In this document: positions 28,201-43,200 of the stretch, in pieces
How the letters are laid out: each line of letters begins with the position of its first letter
How positions within the stretch are numbered: position 1 is the stretch's first letter
Assembly (NCBI RefSeq): GCF_964355755.1
Contig: NC_092673.1
Location: 11,477,001-11,541,000 of the forward strand
Reading direction: 5' to 3'
Length of the DNA stretch: 64,000 bases
Origin: Antedon mediterranea
Taxonomy: Eukaryota; Echinodermata; Crinoidea; Comatulida; Antedonidae
Notes under the pieces: generated by a model
The model's input: only the letters and a program-made list of their open reading frames with translations
Database searches by the model: none
What the model was told of the DNA's origin: nothing
Position numbers and translations under genes: made by a program

Positions 28201-31200
28201 GCGCTGTCTCTATTCCATCATGATACAGTCCATATTAACATTTTGCTGTATTGTATGGCTAAATAGTTTATCTAAGAATAATTCAAATAAATTACAGAGA
28301 ATAATAAAAATGGCTAAGAAGGTAATAGGTGAAAACGTCCCATCTATCCATGATATATGCGATAAGGTTATGGAGAAAAAACTAAAATGTATAATAACGA
28401 TTAGTCTCATCCTCTTTTTAACTTTATAAAATTCAGTAGATCCAGAAGGATGATCCCTTCATTTAAGAAGACTGAGCATCAGAATAAATCATTTCTTCCG
28501 TGTGCAATCAGGCAATACAACAAGCAATTTAAAAGATAACTTGAGACGTTTTATATTTTATTCTTTATATAGTATTTTAATATTTATATTTTTACCATGT
28601 TTTATACATAAGCATATTTTCTTATATATTATCTTATCCATTGTATAGTATTGTATGTTTTTAACTGTTGTTATTTTTATTGTAATTTGAACCTTGGAAG
28701 GCAAATTTCATTTACTTTGTATTTGACAATAAATTTTAACTTGAACTTGAACTTGAACTTAATAAAAAAATAATACTATACCTCGCAAATATATGCATCA
28801 TAATCACTGGATCAATTGCGTTGAAATATTCAGTTATATTTCTCTGTAGAAGCAATGACAAAAAGCATAATAAAAACAATTGGTTTCTATTTATAGTTAG
28901 GTGGCCATAATGTCTTAGTACTGAGTGTGACAGGCTAATTGCACTACAACCTTGTGAATGTAAGTTTGGTGTTATGATTTATATCCATCCTTACACAGTT
29001 GAGATCCCTGGTTCAATTCCTGCTGAAGATCTTTATTTTTTCATCATCGTTATTTTTTTTATTTATTATTCCTAATAATATTTTATATTTTGATTTTTTT
29101 TACTATGAACCATTACGGTAAGACTGCTCAGTAACAGATCCTCAGCTTTTCAAAAATGTCTCCTACCTTTTAACAGTAGGTCTGAAAATATTAAAAAGTG
29201 GTCCAGAATTGGTATCCAGGTCCAGTTTTCCTCCAAAACTTAATGGAGTGGTCCTTGACAACATACCTATCTTTTTCAAATGTTTCAATTTTGTAAAGAT
29301 CTGGCAATAACTTTTTGAGTAATCCTGCTAACAATGTGATTGACTACATAAACTCCTTGACGTGACGGAGGTAAATATGACAATTCTGCACTCTATTGCT
29401 TCTGTATTTTACTGTTTCATTATGTTTTTTAATAAATAAAGATATATATTTGAAATATTTCTTTTATTAAATTTTTCCTATTGAATAATTATACACATAT
29501 GTATTGACAGTATTTATCATTATGAATGTCTATATAAATCATTATAATGATTTATCCAAAGTCCAAAGTTCTCAGGAAACAACTTATTATCAATTCTAAA
29601 TTCATATGAATTAAAGAGAGAAAAGTACAAAATCACTTCAATCATATTAAATAATTTCCTGTCATTTGATTGGACGATTGTTGGGGGACAATAGCATGCA
29701 ATAGTACACACTATTGAGCTATTTAGAAAAACAAATAATGAATGTTTTTATTTGTGAAAATATGGTATAAATAATGTTATTCGTTGAATAATGAAAGGTT
29801 ACCTCGTGCCAATATTTGTACCATTCAACTCATAAACATTTATTGTTTGTATAATATTATACTAGCAGTAACCTGTGCTCCTCACAGTCTTTTTCCACCT
29901 TAATATAATAAAAGCGCACTCTAATAAAAGTACCTTTTAAATGAAAACAAATTGTATCAAGAATAAAATTTGGAACTATTTACAGCCATTGATTTTGTTA
30001 TACATTAGCCCTTTATACTTTGAAATATCTGTAAGCTAAAAAATAAAAGCAATACTGGATATGGAACTTTACTTTTGACTGTTCAGACTATGAAAATAAA
30101 AGACGCTAAAGAAAATTTGTGCTGTGTGAATTAGATGATTCGCACAAACACTAACGAAAGTATAAAATGCCAAACTATATTATTTTGGGTGTTTTTATCG
30201 TGGTGTATTAATTATTTGATATTAGATAAAATAAAAAAGTGGACATAAATCGAATAAAAAAACATTGCTGCGGATGTTTTAACAACTTAAAAGTTGTTTT
30301 CATGTTCAACAATCAAACTATTTGGAATCATTTTGTTTGTGTGTGTTGTTTCATTTACATTTTTTTTTAGTTTAATGGTTTTGATATTTGTTGTGTGTGG
30401 GAGATTTGTTACCCATTTGCTGCAGTACTTTTATAATTAAATTGTGGTCTAACCTGTTCTCCGCACGGTAACTAAGTATAATAAAAACGCACTCTTCCCG
30501 GCCCCTGACATTAACGAATTATTGTCAAGAATAAAATTCGGAACTATTTATGGCCATTGATTTTGTTATACACAAAGTATTTCTTTACTTCTATAAGCTA
30601 CAAAATGAAAGCAATACTGGATATGGAACTCATGCGATGTGAATATTAATCTGGGGTGCATGTTGAGAGGGACATGCATGAAGTCTGTCAATCCGTCGGC
30701 AGATTAAAACATTTAAATGATAGAATATGAATTGGTAAGTAATTAAGATTGGAATAATAAAACTACAGCTGCTTATGGACTTTGGAATCAACACAAAAAG
30801 TACACATTGTGGCAGTCAAAATTAAATGATGCCAGAGCTCGCAGAATCCTAAAATATTTGGTTGCCCTTCGGGCAAGTAGGTTTAGCATTTTAGTTGCCC
30901 TCATCATTTTTTACTTGCCCACCACTATTTTAACTTAATTTCAACGTTTTACCAAAATTTTACTATAAATTGAGTTTACACAAATGAAACAGTCTTGCAC
31001 AAATAATTGATATTAATAATAATATATTGATAATATTTTGTAGAAACATGACACCCTTTTGGATTCGTTTTATTTGGGTTTGTGGTATTTTTTGGTTCAT
31101 TTACATTTTTAAAAATGTCAATGGTTTTTTATACTTAGACATTTTTTTTTTGTGAGGTTTAATTGGTATCTTTTTCGCTATTTTGTAATTACATTGTGGT

Positions 31201-34200
31201 CTAGTTTTGATTTTTTGCTTTAAGCGGTGATACTTATTATTTACACATATCGCGGATTCAAATTTGAACTAGAATTCACTAGACCTATGCATTTTGTTGT
31301 TATTGTAGATGATTTAAATTAAATATATGTAATCGAATGATCGTAAGAATAATATTAATATTGGTCTAGGCATGCCGCAGACAGAGGCGGCATCCTACCT
31401 AGCTAGCCGATTCTAGATTCGTCTTCAATTCAATCACTAGATGGCAATGCACAGCGTACAAAGTGCCGGTGATAGTTACGAAGGACCTCAGATTACAAGA
31501 AGAAAAATTAATGCACAAATCTCTTTGATATCTTCATGTGTTATCTAAAAAGTCAACCAAAACCCAATGAAATTGAAAATCGAATCGAAAAAAGCCATGT
31601 GGATATCCATCCACTAAAATTCCCAACAACAGGGAGTTGATGGCTGTGATTGGCCAGATTAAAAAAAAAATTTCAATCCCAGTCACGCTAGAGTCAACCC
31701 AGGGTCAATCTGGGTAGCGCGTCTGGGTTGAGTTGACTGGATCGATCGGTCACACTAAAAAATCTCAATCGCTGTGAGTTGCGCAAGGCTTGAGACTGTA
31801 GTGTGATCGTAGCTTTATATTGAGGCATCTTTTTACCACACCGTTTACCTTTCATAGTATTTTAAAAATGCCTCTCTATTTACAACATTTGTGTACAAAA
31901 GAATAGAGATTTTACTGTGTAATTTGAACTATCCCCAAATAGAATAAACAAATAAAATTAAAAACATTATGAAACATAGGAGAAAATATAGATCGATAAA
32001 CCTGCACCTGGCCCTAAAATAATCAAACTTATATTAACATTTATCATATCTAATGACCCCATCAAATAATGGAAGCCAATGACCGCTGTTCGATAGTTGA
32101 GTTCAGACAAGTCGGATGTGACCTCTAAACTAGCAGTTTGTGCCTGTGAAGACGCTCTTTGAATTAAGTAAGTTACTACAGACAATTAACTTCTGAGAAG
32201 TCTCAGGAGTAATGTGCTACTTAAGCATACACAAGGAATGTAATGATCCTTGCTAGCGAACTAGTGTTGTGTACACATTACTTCAAAGCTCACAAAAAAA
32301 ATGCAAACTTGTATTATAAGAACCATGCGGACGCTCATCAAAAGTAACATGCACTATAATTTCATGTTTAACATAATGTTACCAAATGTAACAAAACTTG
32401 ACCGTATCAATATATAAATTATGCTTATATCTGATATAAGGGAGCAAAATAAAAAAACTTCGGGACAAATATCCGCCTTGGATACCTACCTCATCTATCT
32501 CAGATGTACTGCGAAACGTAGATTTGATAACATTAGTTCTCACTAAAACGATATTGTTCCATATTTTTATCTTAGGAAGATATAATAAGGTTCTTGAAAC
32601 AAAATTTCTGACTTCATCTGTAGATTTTCTACGTGGTAGAAGCAATTTCCGGGTTCACAGTGAGTTCACAGGTTCAACTTGCAACTTCCTGGTTTCAACT
32701 TGGCCATTGGTGGCGATAGCCATTCTAGATGTTTATTTTATTAGAGTGCGCTTTTATTATATTAAGGTGGAAAAAGACCGTTGAGGAGCACAGGTTACTG
32801 CTATGCTAGTATAATATTATAAAAACAATAAATGTTTATGAGTTGAATGGTACAAATATTGGCACAAGGTAACCTTTCATTATTCAACGAATGACATTAT
32901 TTGTACCATATTTTCACGAATAAAAACATTATTATTATTTGTTTTTCTAAATAGTTTAATTAGATAGGTACTAACACTAACAGTAGTTAACAAAATAAAT
33001 ATTATACTGCAAATAATAAAGATCAAATTAAATATATTCATAAAGCATCGGAGTATGTTGTGGGGAATAGTATATAAAATCACATCGGGACAACTGATAA
33101 GACCTTTTCTTTTAAATCGAGTGAAACCCCGATAGCCGAGTTGTTGAGTAGAAGCTGCCAGGACTTTATGTATACTGTGCGCCCGTTAGGACCCTGGGAT
33201 ACTTCGGCTTGCCCTAGTTGCAAACCGTCTAAAACGTCTTCCTTCTTGGGCCGAAACAGCCCACAGTGTTGTGGCAATTAGTTTAAAAAGATGTTTAAAC
33301 AAAATAATGTATTAATTATACCAATCAGGATGGTATTTATTTGAATAAACGCCCAATACCTCCCTAATAACACATCACTTAGAAAAATATACGCCCATCC
33401 ACCATATCTGGTGATATTGTGAACCATTTAAAGCAACTTTAGTTTTTTCTCCACAGAATAAACCATTTGTACTACTACTAGATACTAGTGACGCTTAATG
33501 TGGAGTTTTTGGCAGGGTACAGTATTTGGAAAATGAAAGCGGAATTAAAATGAACACTGTGATTTGGCCTTGCTGTATATTCTATAATTTTGATTATGTT
33601 GATTCAGCTACAGGACAAAAACATTGAATTTGTTATACACAGTCTGATATAAATTTATTCTATAGAGTTCTTTCTTATGGGAAAAGCCTATACCGTAGGT
33701 CTACAGTATATTAAATGAAAGCTGGGTTAACCAGCAGGTAAGATAATAATAATATTTATTCGGTCACCAATGAAAAAATAACCAGGAGTGAGAATAGGTT
33801 TAAAGCCCAAACAGATTCTGCACTCACTCCATACAAACAATTAAGATAAAACTGTATACAAGAAAATTAAACAATTGTAATACAAATAAATACATAACAT
33901 GAAATAAAGTGTTTTGTTAGAGCAGACTCAAATACTGCATACTGTTTGTGAAACGTTTATGTCATTTGGTATTTGCTCCCTATAGTCTAGGAAAGGAAAC
34001 AAATACAGAATTATTTTTCATGGTTTTCATATGCGCCTTAAGCACTTTGTGGATACGTGCGCTTTATAAATCTTATTACCTTATGTTATCTTTAACTCGT
34101 CCAAAGTGACAAGTTCAAATCTAATTTGTATTTATATAATGGTAAAAAATATAAAATTGTAATTTTCATTCATTACTTACATTTTCTGGTACTTTTGGTA

Positions 34201-37200
34201 GACTATTTGGATCAGGAACTTTTAAAGTGTGAAGATCCTAAAACATAAAGAAAATTTGATAGTGGTATGTACAACAGTATTAAAAAAAGTTTAGAATTCA
34301 AACAAATGAATAAAACTACACAATATTATAAATTAACAAGATTTGAACTCGTCACTATGGACGAGTTAGGTTATCCGCCGCGGAAACGCCACGTGCATGC
34401 CATACGCTAGAATATTGCGCACACAAAAACGATTATGCCATTGTGACCTTAACAAAATTTTCTTTCATTCTTTATTTTGTGTCACATCTAAGTAATACAG
34501 AAAACACTATATACTGTATACATACTACATACAGTGCAGATTAGGTGAAATTAACGGGACCGGCCATTTTATCCAATTATCTGAGCAACAACATATCAAT
34601 GTGTTGAAGAAATTTGGATACATAGAATATGGATGCGCCCTCTTTTAAATGTCATGAACTATGACGCAAAATATGAAAATACGACTTTTATAATTTAACT
34701 GGCCATATGATGACGTCACAACATCTGATGCGCAAAATTTGTACATGAATTTGTATCTACAATTCAACAGCTTCTAGAAAATGTTTTAATCATGAGTATC
34801 ACTTTTCATTCTGAGGAGCTATCACATATTGAAATTTACTGTAATGATGAAAATAAGTGACCAAAATTATTCACGCTTTTGCACATGATGACGTAATATA
34901 AAATGACAATAACAATATATGGGGGAAAATGGAATACGGATAATAATCGATCGAAAATAGGCATATTATGATTCAAATTTGCATATAATTACCCATTTTC
35001 AAGCGCACGATTTTTTAAGTTTGACGTGCACGTGTGTCATTATTTTACATTCATAATTCATCAAAAATGAAAGGAACTTATCCCAAAAGGTATACAGAAC
35101 AACAATCAAGTGCAAAAACGGTCTGTCTAAGCTACATGATAACTAAGTAGGTAAAAGCGCGTGCGCAACGCAACATTTTGTGTAAAACGTGAAATACTTA
35201 AAATGTCCTGAAATATGTAGAAAGTTGATTAGAAATTGATTTTGAGAATTTTTAACTTTAAGTTTCAAAGTGTGCATACGCCTGAAAATACAAAGGTTCA
35301 AAATTTTGCTGATGATACAGGAAGATGACCCTTGACATAAAGCATCCGTTTGTCCACGTTTCATTTGAAAAAGGCTGTTTTCAATTTATAGTAAATTTAA
35401 GAATTTCAGAAAATCACGCGTAGTTATGCTACGCGACCATATTTTCATTAAACCAAAGTTTGTTGCACAACTACATATGTTTACTCGATGGTATATAAAG
35501 TTGGTTCATACTTTCGGTACTGATTTTAACCACCTGTTTACTGATTAAATTTAGTTTGATAAATAGTTATTGACAATTAAAACGAATTTAGGTTCAACGA
35601 TTTGCCTCAAATAAGGGCGTTTTCCGATAGTGGTATACACATTTAATAGCTGAAAACCGGTTGAATAGCTCAAGTACATCATCAGATTTGCATTGTCCAT
35701 GCTTCTAAAGGCGATGACAATGGTGTTTACTAACCCTACGATTGACGCGTAGACAATTATAATAACAATACATTGTAGGCTACAAACAATACTTCATAGG
35801 CTACGATCTACCGATGCGTAGGCTATAAAAGGTTACGCGTAGATACTAGGCAGTAATTTCCTTCTGTACTGTAAGAAGAATAGATTTGTGTGAATATAAC
35901 CCGTGGCGCATCAGGAACAGTGCCTAAAATGTGCGTAACCTAAAATAATTGCATTATTCTGGGCAGAATTTGCTCAGAAATTGATTGAAACGACCTAAAA
36001 ATTGCTCAAAGAGCCGGGCTCCTCCAACCGGGGGACCTTGGCGGCCCCCTGGTCTCCAGACTAAGGTTGCTCACTTCGGTCATTTTTATATGGTCTCCCA
36101 CTATTAAAAACGGATCTGCGCCGTTGAGGGAAGGGGAGTTAGTTGTCAAAGAATGCAGTTGGTGCTACCAAAAATTATTATGAGCCATCATAAAATTTGA
36201 AAAAGTTAATTTGCAGCCCTAAGCTAATACCAGTAGATGTACAACACATATATAATATTGCAAGACATTTTTGTAAGAAAACAATCGATGTTTGATACAA
36301 ATTTTATCAATATAAAGATACCACTCCATCATAAAATAATAAAATGTAGCAGGCTGATACCATGCAATACAGATAATTCAAGTCTAAAGTTTATTTTTCA
36401 TTTTAAAATTCTCATGATGGCAATTATATTTGGCTACAGATTACATTGTGTTTGACTGTATTCAATCGCTCTGTGTTCATTTTCACAATTTCCAGTTAAT
36501 TATTATTTGAGAGCAAGCACGTATGTATACATTTACTAACAACATAGGTTTTTATAAGACGTATTTAGTTTCATTCATACATTATTCGTATTAAGGACAT
36601 TTAGGTAAATCGCGCGTAACCTTTATCTCAATGCTTTAGAAAGTGGGTTCATACATTCCGTACTAAATTGTACCATCAATTGAAAACCATTAGGCCTACT
36701 AATTAAGTTGAGTTATATAATTTTTTATTGAAAATTTGCCCATGGTGTTTTTCAAACTGTTTTACTATTGCTTTTACCAAAACCGCAGTATCACTGATCA
36801 CATAACTTTCAAAGGTTTCGTTTAGGCATTATAGTTATTTATCCTAAGTTAGTTGCTTTCATGAGCACAGTTACCACAAACTTTGGTGGGTGGAACTAAC
36901 TTACCTGTGTAAATAACTAAGTACCGTATGAACTGGCTCTACTACTAAACAAATTAGGATATGCCTACAGTACGAAGGATCACATGCCCTAAAGCAGCAC
37001 AACAACTTTGGTACAGTAGGTAGGAACCAACTTAAGTATGAATTTGCTCTAAGAAACAATTGAAAACCATTAGGCCTACTAATTAAGTTGAGTTAGATAT
37101 TTATTTATTGATTTACCCCGAATAGGTTTTTTTCAAACTGTTTTACATTATATAATCACATATATAAATAAAATTGATTAATACTGACAGTTGCTTCTCA

Positions 37201-40200
37201 ACGTTTGTATTAATTAATACTGTAATAACAAGAAATATAAACGTCATAGTGGTGTATCTTTACTATTTCAATCGACTATGACAGTAAAAGTTTAAATCGC
37301 AATGTTTTACTGTGTTTAGTGGTATATTATTTGTAAAACATGAAAACAATTAATATTTCGTTACTGAATGAATAAAGAATATATTCAAAAATTGTTTCTC
37401 TTTGGACCTATCCTCTTCCCCATCCCTCAACCCTTATGTTACATACAAAACACAAATTAGGTTTGTTTGAATTTGACTCAAACAATTTTCTCTTTCGGAA
37501 GTAAATTCCAGGGTGCTAATTTTAGTTGACTCTATAAATCTATCTATAAGTCTATTTATTTGTTCCTGTAAACGACATGTATTATTGTTTTATTTTTTTA
37601 TGCTGAAATTACTATGTATTCGAGAACCATTTGTGGGCCTGACCTAAATGGTACGCTCGCTTCGGTCGCGTACCATCTAGTAACAACAGTTGAGTGTGCT
37701 ATTGAATTGAAGGTCAGCTTTTGTAAAAGTTTACACTACCTGTAGTAGTATGCGTCAGTTCTCACAATCAAATGTAGGAGGTGGGCTTATACCTGAAGGG
37801 GGACTTATATCATTGAAGTCAGTATGGTAATACTGTATAAAACTGATTATAGAATATTAAGTTTAGGACCATGCAAACTGGTTACGAAAATTATAAGAAT
37901 TTAAAATTGGTGCTCTATTTGTATGGCTATTGATTTCAGAATGTAAAAAACAGGTGTTATTTGCCAGTTTGAAAGACACAAAAACTGCCTTACCAGGAGA
38001 TAGTCGGCTTCTACCATTGAAATCACATGCTCTGGAGCTGGTATATGCAACTCATACAATTCTTTAAGCACTAAATTAACATCATTCACCTGTAAAAACA
38101 GAATTTATATTTATATTTTAATCTTATTATCAATATATCGATTGCACATAACGTCACTAATATCCCATCGGCTTTTTCGGTTTGCCATTTTGGTGAGAAG
38201 AAAAACTATATAAAAAAAATGAAAAAAGCATTGCAATGTACAGGAGGTAATTGTTCATATTGTATTGTATTTTGTAAGAATTAAGCATCAAATATAAAAA
38301 ATATAGATAAATAGAAATACTTTTAAGTTAATGATACTCAATTTTAATACTATCTTCATCATTGCACTTTGCAAAGGATGGTTGTAAAAAATAGGTTAAT
38401 ATGATTTTAATGGGAAAAAAATATCCTACTTTGATTAATTGATCAGATAAACAAGATAAACTAACAAACCTTTGCCTTATTATGTAATTCAGCAAGAGTA
38501 TTCAAAATTTTGTAGAAAATTTCAAACCATGGTAAGTAACTAGAAAATATAAATATTATAAACTTGATTTATTCTAACACACTTCATATTTTCAGCAGGG
38601 ACTATTTGTAACAAAACATGTGATGTAAAAATGCTTTTTTTCTTTTAAATTATGGTTTTTGTTTTTCATAAAAATTCATCAGACATTATAAATAGATAAT
38701 ACAAAATTAAATTATAAACTAGATTTGAACTCATCACTTTGACGAGTTCGAGTTATCTGCGCAAATGCAACATGCACGTACGGTAAAATATATGAACGCC
38801 GACAATTATTATGCCATCCTATGACATGAATTAAATAATGTTTACAGTGCTGAATTGTACCTATTTTGTGTCATACAGCATATTACAGTATTTACAGAAT
38901 ACTAATATACAATGTAGCATGAACGAAATTACGAGACCCATCTTTTAAATCCAATTATTAACACGATGACGTCATCAAATTGACATATAAAGATAACTAT
39001 TTAAGAAGATAATTACCGTATCTAAATAATTACATTAATCAAAATTTGAAGAATTTTGGGCACGTAAAAGTGAGATGCGCTCTCATTTGAACGCAATGAA
39101 CTTTTACGAAAGAGATAAAAATGTGACTTTTTGAATTCAACTGGCCATATGATGACGTCATGACATCAGATTTCATAATAAGTTTTAATCACGGGTCACT
39201 TTTAATTTCAATGAGCTATAACAGATTAAAATATACTGTATTATATAGATGAAATTAGGTAACTCACATTATTATAATTTATTAATATGATGACGTTGTC
39301 TTGGTCAATGTATTCAGTTTTCTTAGGCTATTTCGTGGTTTATTTTACATCAACATTTTCATTTTCACACTTGTACTAAACATGAGCGCATAGAGACTAT
39401 TTGTATTTTGCGCTATATAAATTTAAAACCATTAAACCAATAAAACATAATAAAAATTTAAATTTTGTTAACGCATGTGAAATAGAATTGATTTAGCAAG
39501 AACATATTAAAATCTAAGAAAAATGGGAAACGCATTAGCGCGATGCGCTCTATTAAATGGGATTTAACTAGTACAAAAGAGAAACAAAACCAATTTAAAA
39601 AATTTGAGTGGCCATATGGTGACGTCAGAACATCCTGTAGGTATAAATTGTACATGAATTGATATCTACAACTCACCATAATAAATTTTTTTAAATAGGG
39701 TTAACCAGCCATCCTGAAGAGCTATGAATAGGTATATTTTTGCACAAATTTGCATTAAATTACCTATTATTTAACACACGATTATTACACAATGTAATTA
39801 CAAAACTAGCAAAAAAGATTTAAAACCTCACCAAAAATGTAAAAGTTTGTGTCTGAGCACATCATCTAATTTCAACTACTTTTTGTGTTGATTTCAGAGT
39901 CTGTAAGCATTATTATTATTCCAATACTTCACATCTTAATTGATAACTTACCAAAAAAATAATTTGTATGGGGCCGGGAAAAGTGCACATATACTTAGAC
40001 AAACCGTGCGGAGCACGGGTTACTACTAGACCACAATTTAATTACAAAAGTAGCAAATAGCTAACAAATCTCCCATACAAAAAAAAAATTGCCAAATATC
40101 AAAACCAGTGAAGTAAAAATAAAATGTAAATGAATAAACTTAACAATTGGTATTTCCGTGGCATTGTCTTTTTCATTCGATTTTTGTCCACTTTGTTATT

Positions 40201-43200
40201 TTATCTATAATGTATCAAATAATTCATACACCACAGAAACACCTAAAATAATATAATTTGACATTTTATACTTACTTACTTATTCACATCTAATTCACAC
40301 AGCACAATTTTTCTTTAGCGTCTTTTATTTTCGTAAAGTCTGAACAGTCAAAAGTAAACTCTAAAGTTCCATATCCACTTTATTGCTTAATTTTTTTAGC
40401 CTACATATATTTTAAAGTGAAGGGGATAGTGTATAACAAATCAATGGCAGTAGTTCCAAATTTTATTTGTGATACACATTTATTTTAATAATTTGTCAAA
40501 GTACTTTTATCAGAGTGCGCTTTTGTTATACTTGCCCATACAAAGTATAACCACATATTAAGGCAGAAAAGACAGTGCGGTTACTGCTAGTAGATTAAAA
40601 ATGCACACGATGCCTCTAGCCTAGGCCCAGGCCTACTCCTCAATCGATTGATGTCTCTGGTCTGGTGGGGAATTTTCCCTCGATAAGAAATAGGCCTAAG
40701 CAAAATATGGCTCATTACGGCCTACATTTTAATGTCATATCTTTAATGCCAGTATAATTACGTATGGATAAAACAATATAAAACTCAATATTTTTCATCT
40801 GATATAATATTTTAACTAGAGTAATGTACCATATAACGTGGAAATAGTTTATTTCGATCTTGATAGTTTTTGGTTTAAAAAATGGTAGTTAGTTAGGATG
40901 CCTAAAAAAGCTAGGCCTACGTTTATTTAATAAACCTTTTTTAAACTTTTGTTGAAACAATATTATAGCTAGCGTGAGCCTAGGGTGCTATGAAAAGTGT
41001 CTGAAAGTCTTTTTGTATCATTTGTGTAAATTGTTTATTTTTTTGTCGGCAACAAATTTTTGGTCTGAAAAAAAAAACCTTTTCCAAACGACCTACCAAT
41101 TTTTGGGATTTACCAAAAACGTGGCCAACACAATCATTTTTTTTTTTTGGCCTAGGCATAATTTTACACAAATTTGCATAAAATTACCCATTTTCAAGAG
41201 CATGATTTTTAAAGTTTGAAATGAATGTGTGTCAAAAATGAAAGAAATGTATCATAAAAAGAATAATCAAGTAAAAAAATGGTCTTTCTAATCTGCGTAC
41301 AGGCGAAGTGCGCAAAAGCGTGTGCAATGTTTTTTTTTTAATGTGAAATGCTTAAAATGTCCTGAAATGTGTAAAAAGTTGATTAGAAAGGAAGATGACC
41401 CTTGACATGAAGCATACGCGTGTCCATTTTCATTTAAAAAAGGTTGTTAGTTTTGAATTTATAGTCACGAAGAAAAGGCAACAAAAGTTGCGGATAATTA
41501 AATAAAACATGTTGATGATGATCTCATACAACCACAAGGAGTTATCGGCCAAGGTGCGGATAACTAAGAAGTATGCATTACAACAGTAGGATTGATCTAT
41601 CAGCACCGGCATAAGTCTAAGTTTTAAAAATGTACGGGAATTCAGCTTGAATAAAGGAAATAGATGTGATCTGATTAGAGACCATATGAATCAGATCCTG
41701 TGGGTATAAGATAAGGATTCTACTGTAATGCAGTACAATGTAATATTTATTATTCCTGTCTACATTAGATTATCTTATATAACTTGAACTTGTAGATAAT
41801 GGTTCATCAAAAATATAAAATAAGTACATACGTCTTGTAGATGATGGTTCTGTGGCTATGTTCAGACCCATGGTGTTAAACCGTTTTAGCGTACAACGTT
41901 ACTAGCAAGGTCACATTACAAACCACAGAGAAAAAAAATGAGGTGTCCATAGCGTACGATTATTCAGGTTGTTTCTAGTTGCATATTCATTTGCTCTTAC
42001 CCATGTGTTTTCATCATTATTTCTACTGTAAAGAGTTCTGCGTTATGACGTCACGTTGGATGGCGCTGCATGGTTGCTAGCACAACCAAAAATGCGTTCA
42101 ACGCTATATGTTGATAACCACTATAGATTTGTGTTTCTATCAAATTATGTATCTTAGCTTGATTTTTTTAACTTAAACTGTAGCTGAAGAATAAATAGAT
42201 TATTAAAAACAAATATTTAGTGATCTTTTGAAATTTTAGTTTGTTTTTATTAAAAATTATTAAGTTTTAAAATGACTACTTCAATAAGCCTATTTCAATA
42301 AGTCCCTCAGGCAGGTTGAACGCATTTTTTGGTTGGCTAGCAACCATGCAGCGCAACCTACCGTCCATGCAGCGCCACCTACCGTCATGACGTCAGCACC
42401 ACAGAACTCTATAGGCATGGGCCTAGATCTCAGCTCTACAAAATTAGCCATAAATAAAACATACCTCAGCATTTATTTTTTTTTAATATAGTACAGCCAA
42501 ATTCCTGTTTTTTATTTTGTAGTAAACATTTTTTGTTGTTACGAAAATAAAGCAGGCCTCCTGATGAAGATTGTATTATATAGAGGTTGTGTTAACCACA
42601 TGGAGGGAGAATTGATTGTGATTAGTCAGTTAAAAATTAACCCTAACTTGCTAGTAAAAAAGACACAGCTCCCCTTGTTTACTGAATTTGTTAGAAGTTA
42701 GGGGTTTTCAGTATTAAACTTGCCCAGTCTATTCTGCCTTGTATATTAAGATTAAGAATGAGTGACTTGATTTAGTATTTTATTAATCACTTACTTTAGG
42801 ATCAGTGGCACACACCTTTCGGTGGTGCGTCCATACAAATATATTAAACAACAACATATAAAAGGTATTATTTATTATAGAAAATGTTAACTGTATTTTG
42901 TTTTTATTTGAGAAATAAATTATTATTATTGATTGATTGATTGAAATGACAATTAAACTTACATAATTTACTTACAAAGAAAAAAAATTTAATACAATGT
43001 ACAGTAGTAATTGTACACTTGAATAAATACTTTAAAACAATTGTATAACGAGCAAATCAATATACAGATATAATAGGTCAGTAGTAAATACACAATACTT
43101 ACAAAATGTTGAAAAAAAGGGAAATATATATATTATACATAGTAAATAAACTAAAAAACAATTGGATAACAGTATAGAGATACAATAGTTCAACAGTATA

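Larger units (their letters stand above)
29719..32954. mobile_element. 3.2-kb element with about 215-bp terminal inverted repeats
   Basis: Arms 29719-29935 and 32735-32954 are complementary, with outer tips ctatttagaaaaac and gtttttctaaatag. They share gaaaggttacct, ccattcaactcataaacatt and agcgcactctaataaaa. The interior is filled with other repeats and has no transposase. A second, internally repeated head recurs at 30486-30640. Confidence 0.75.
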
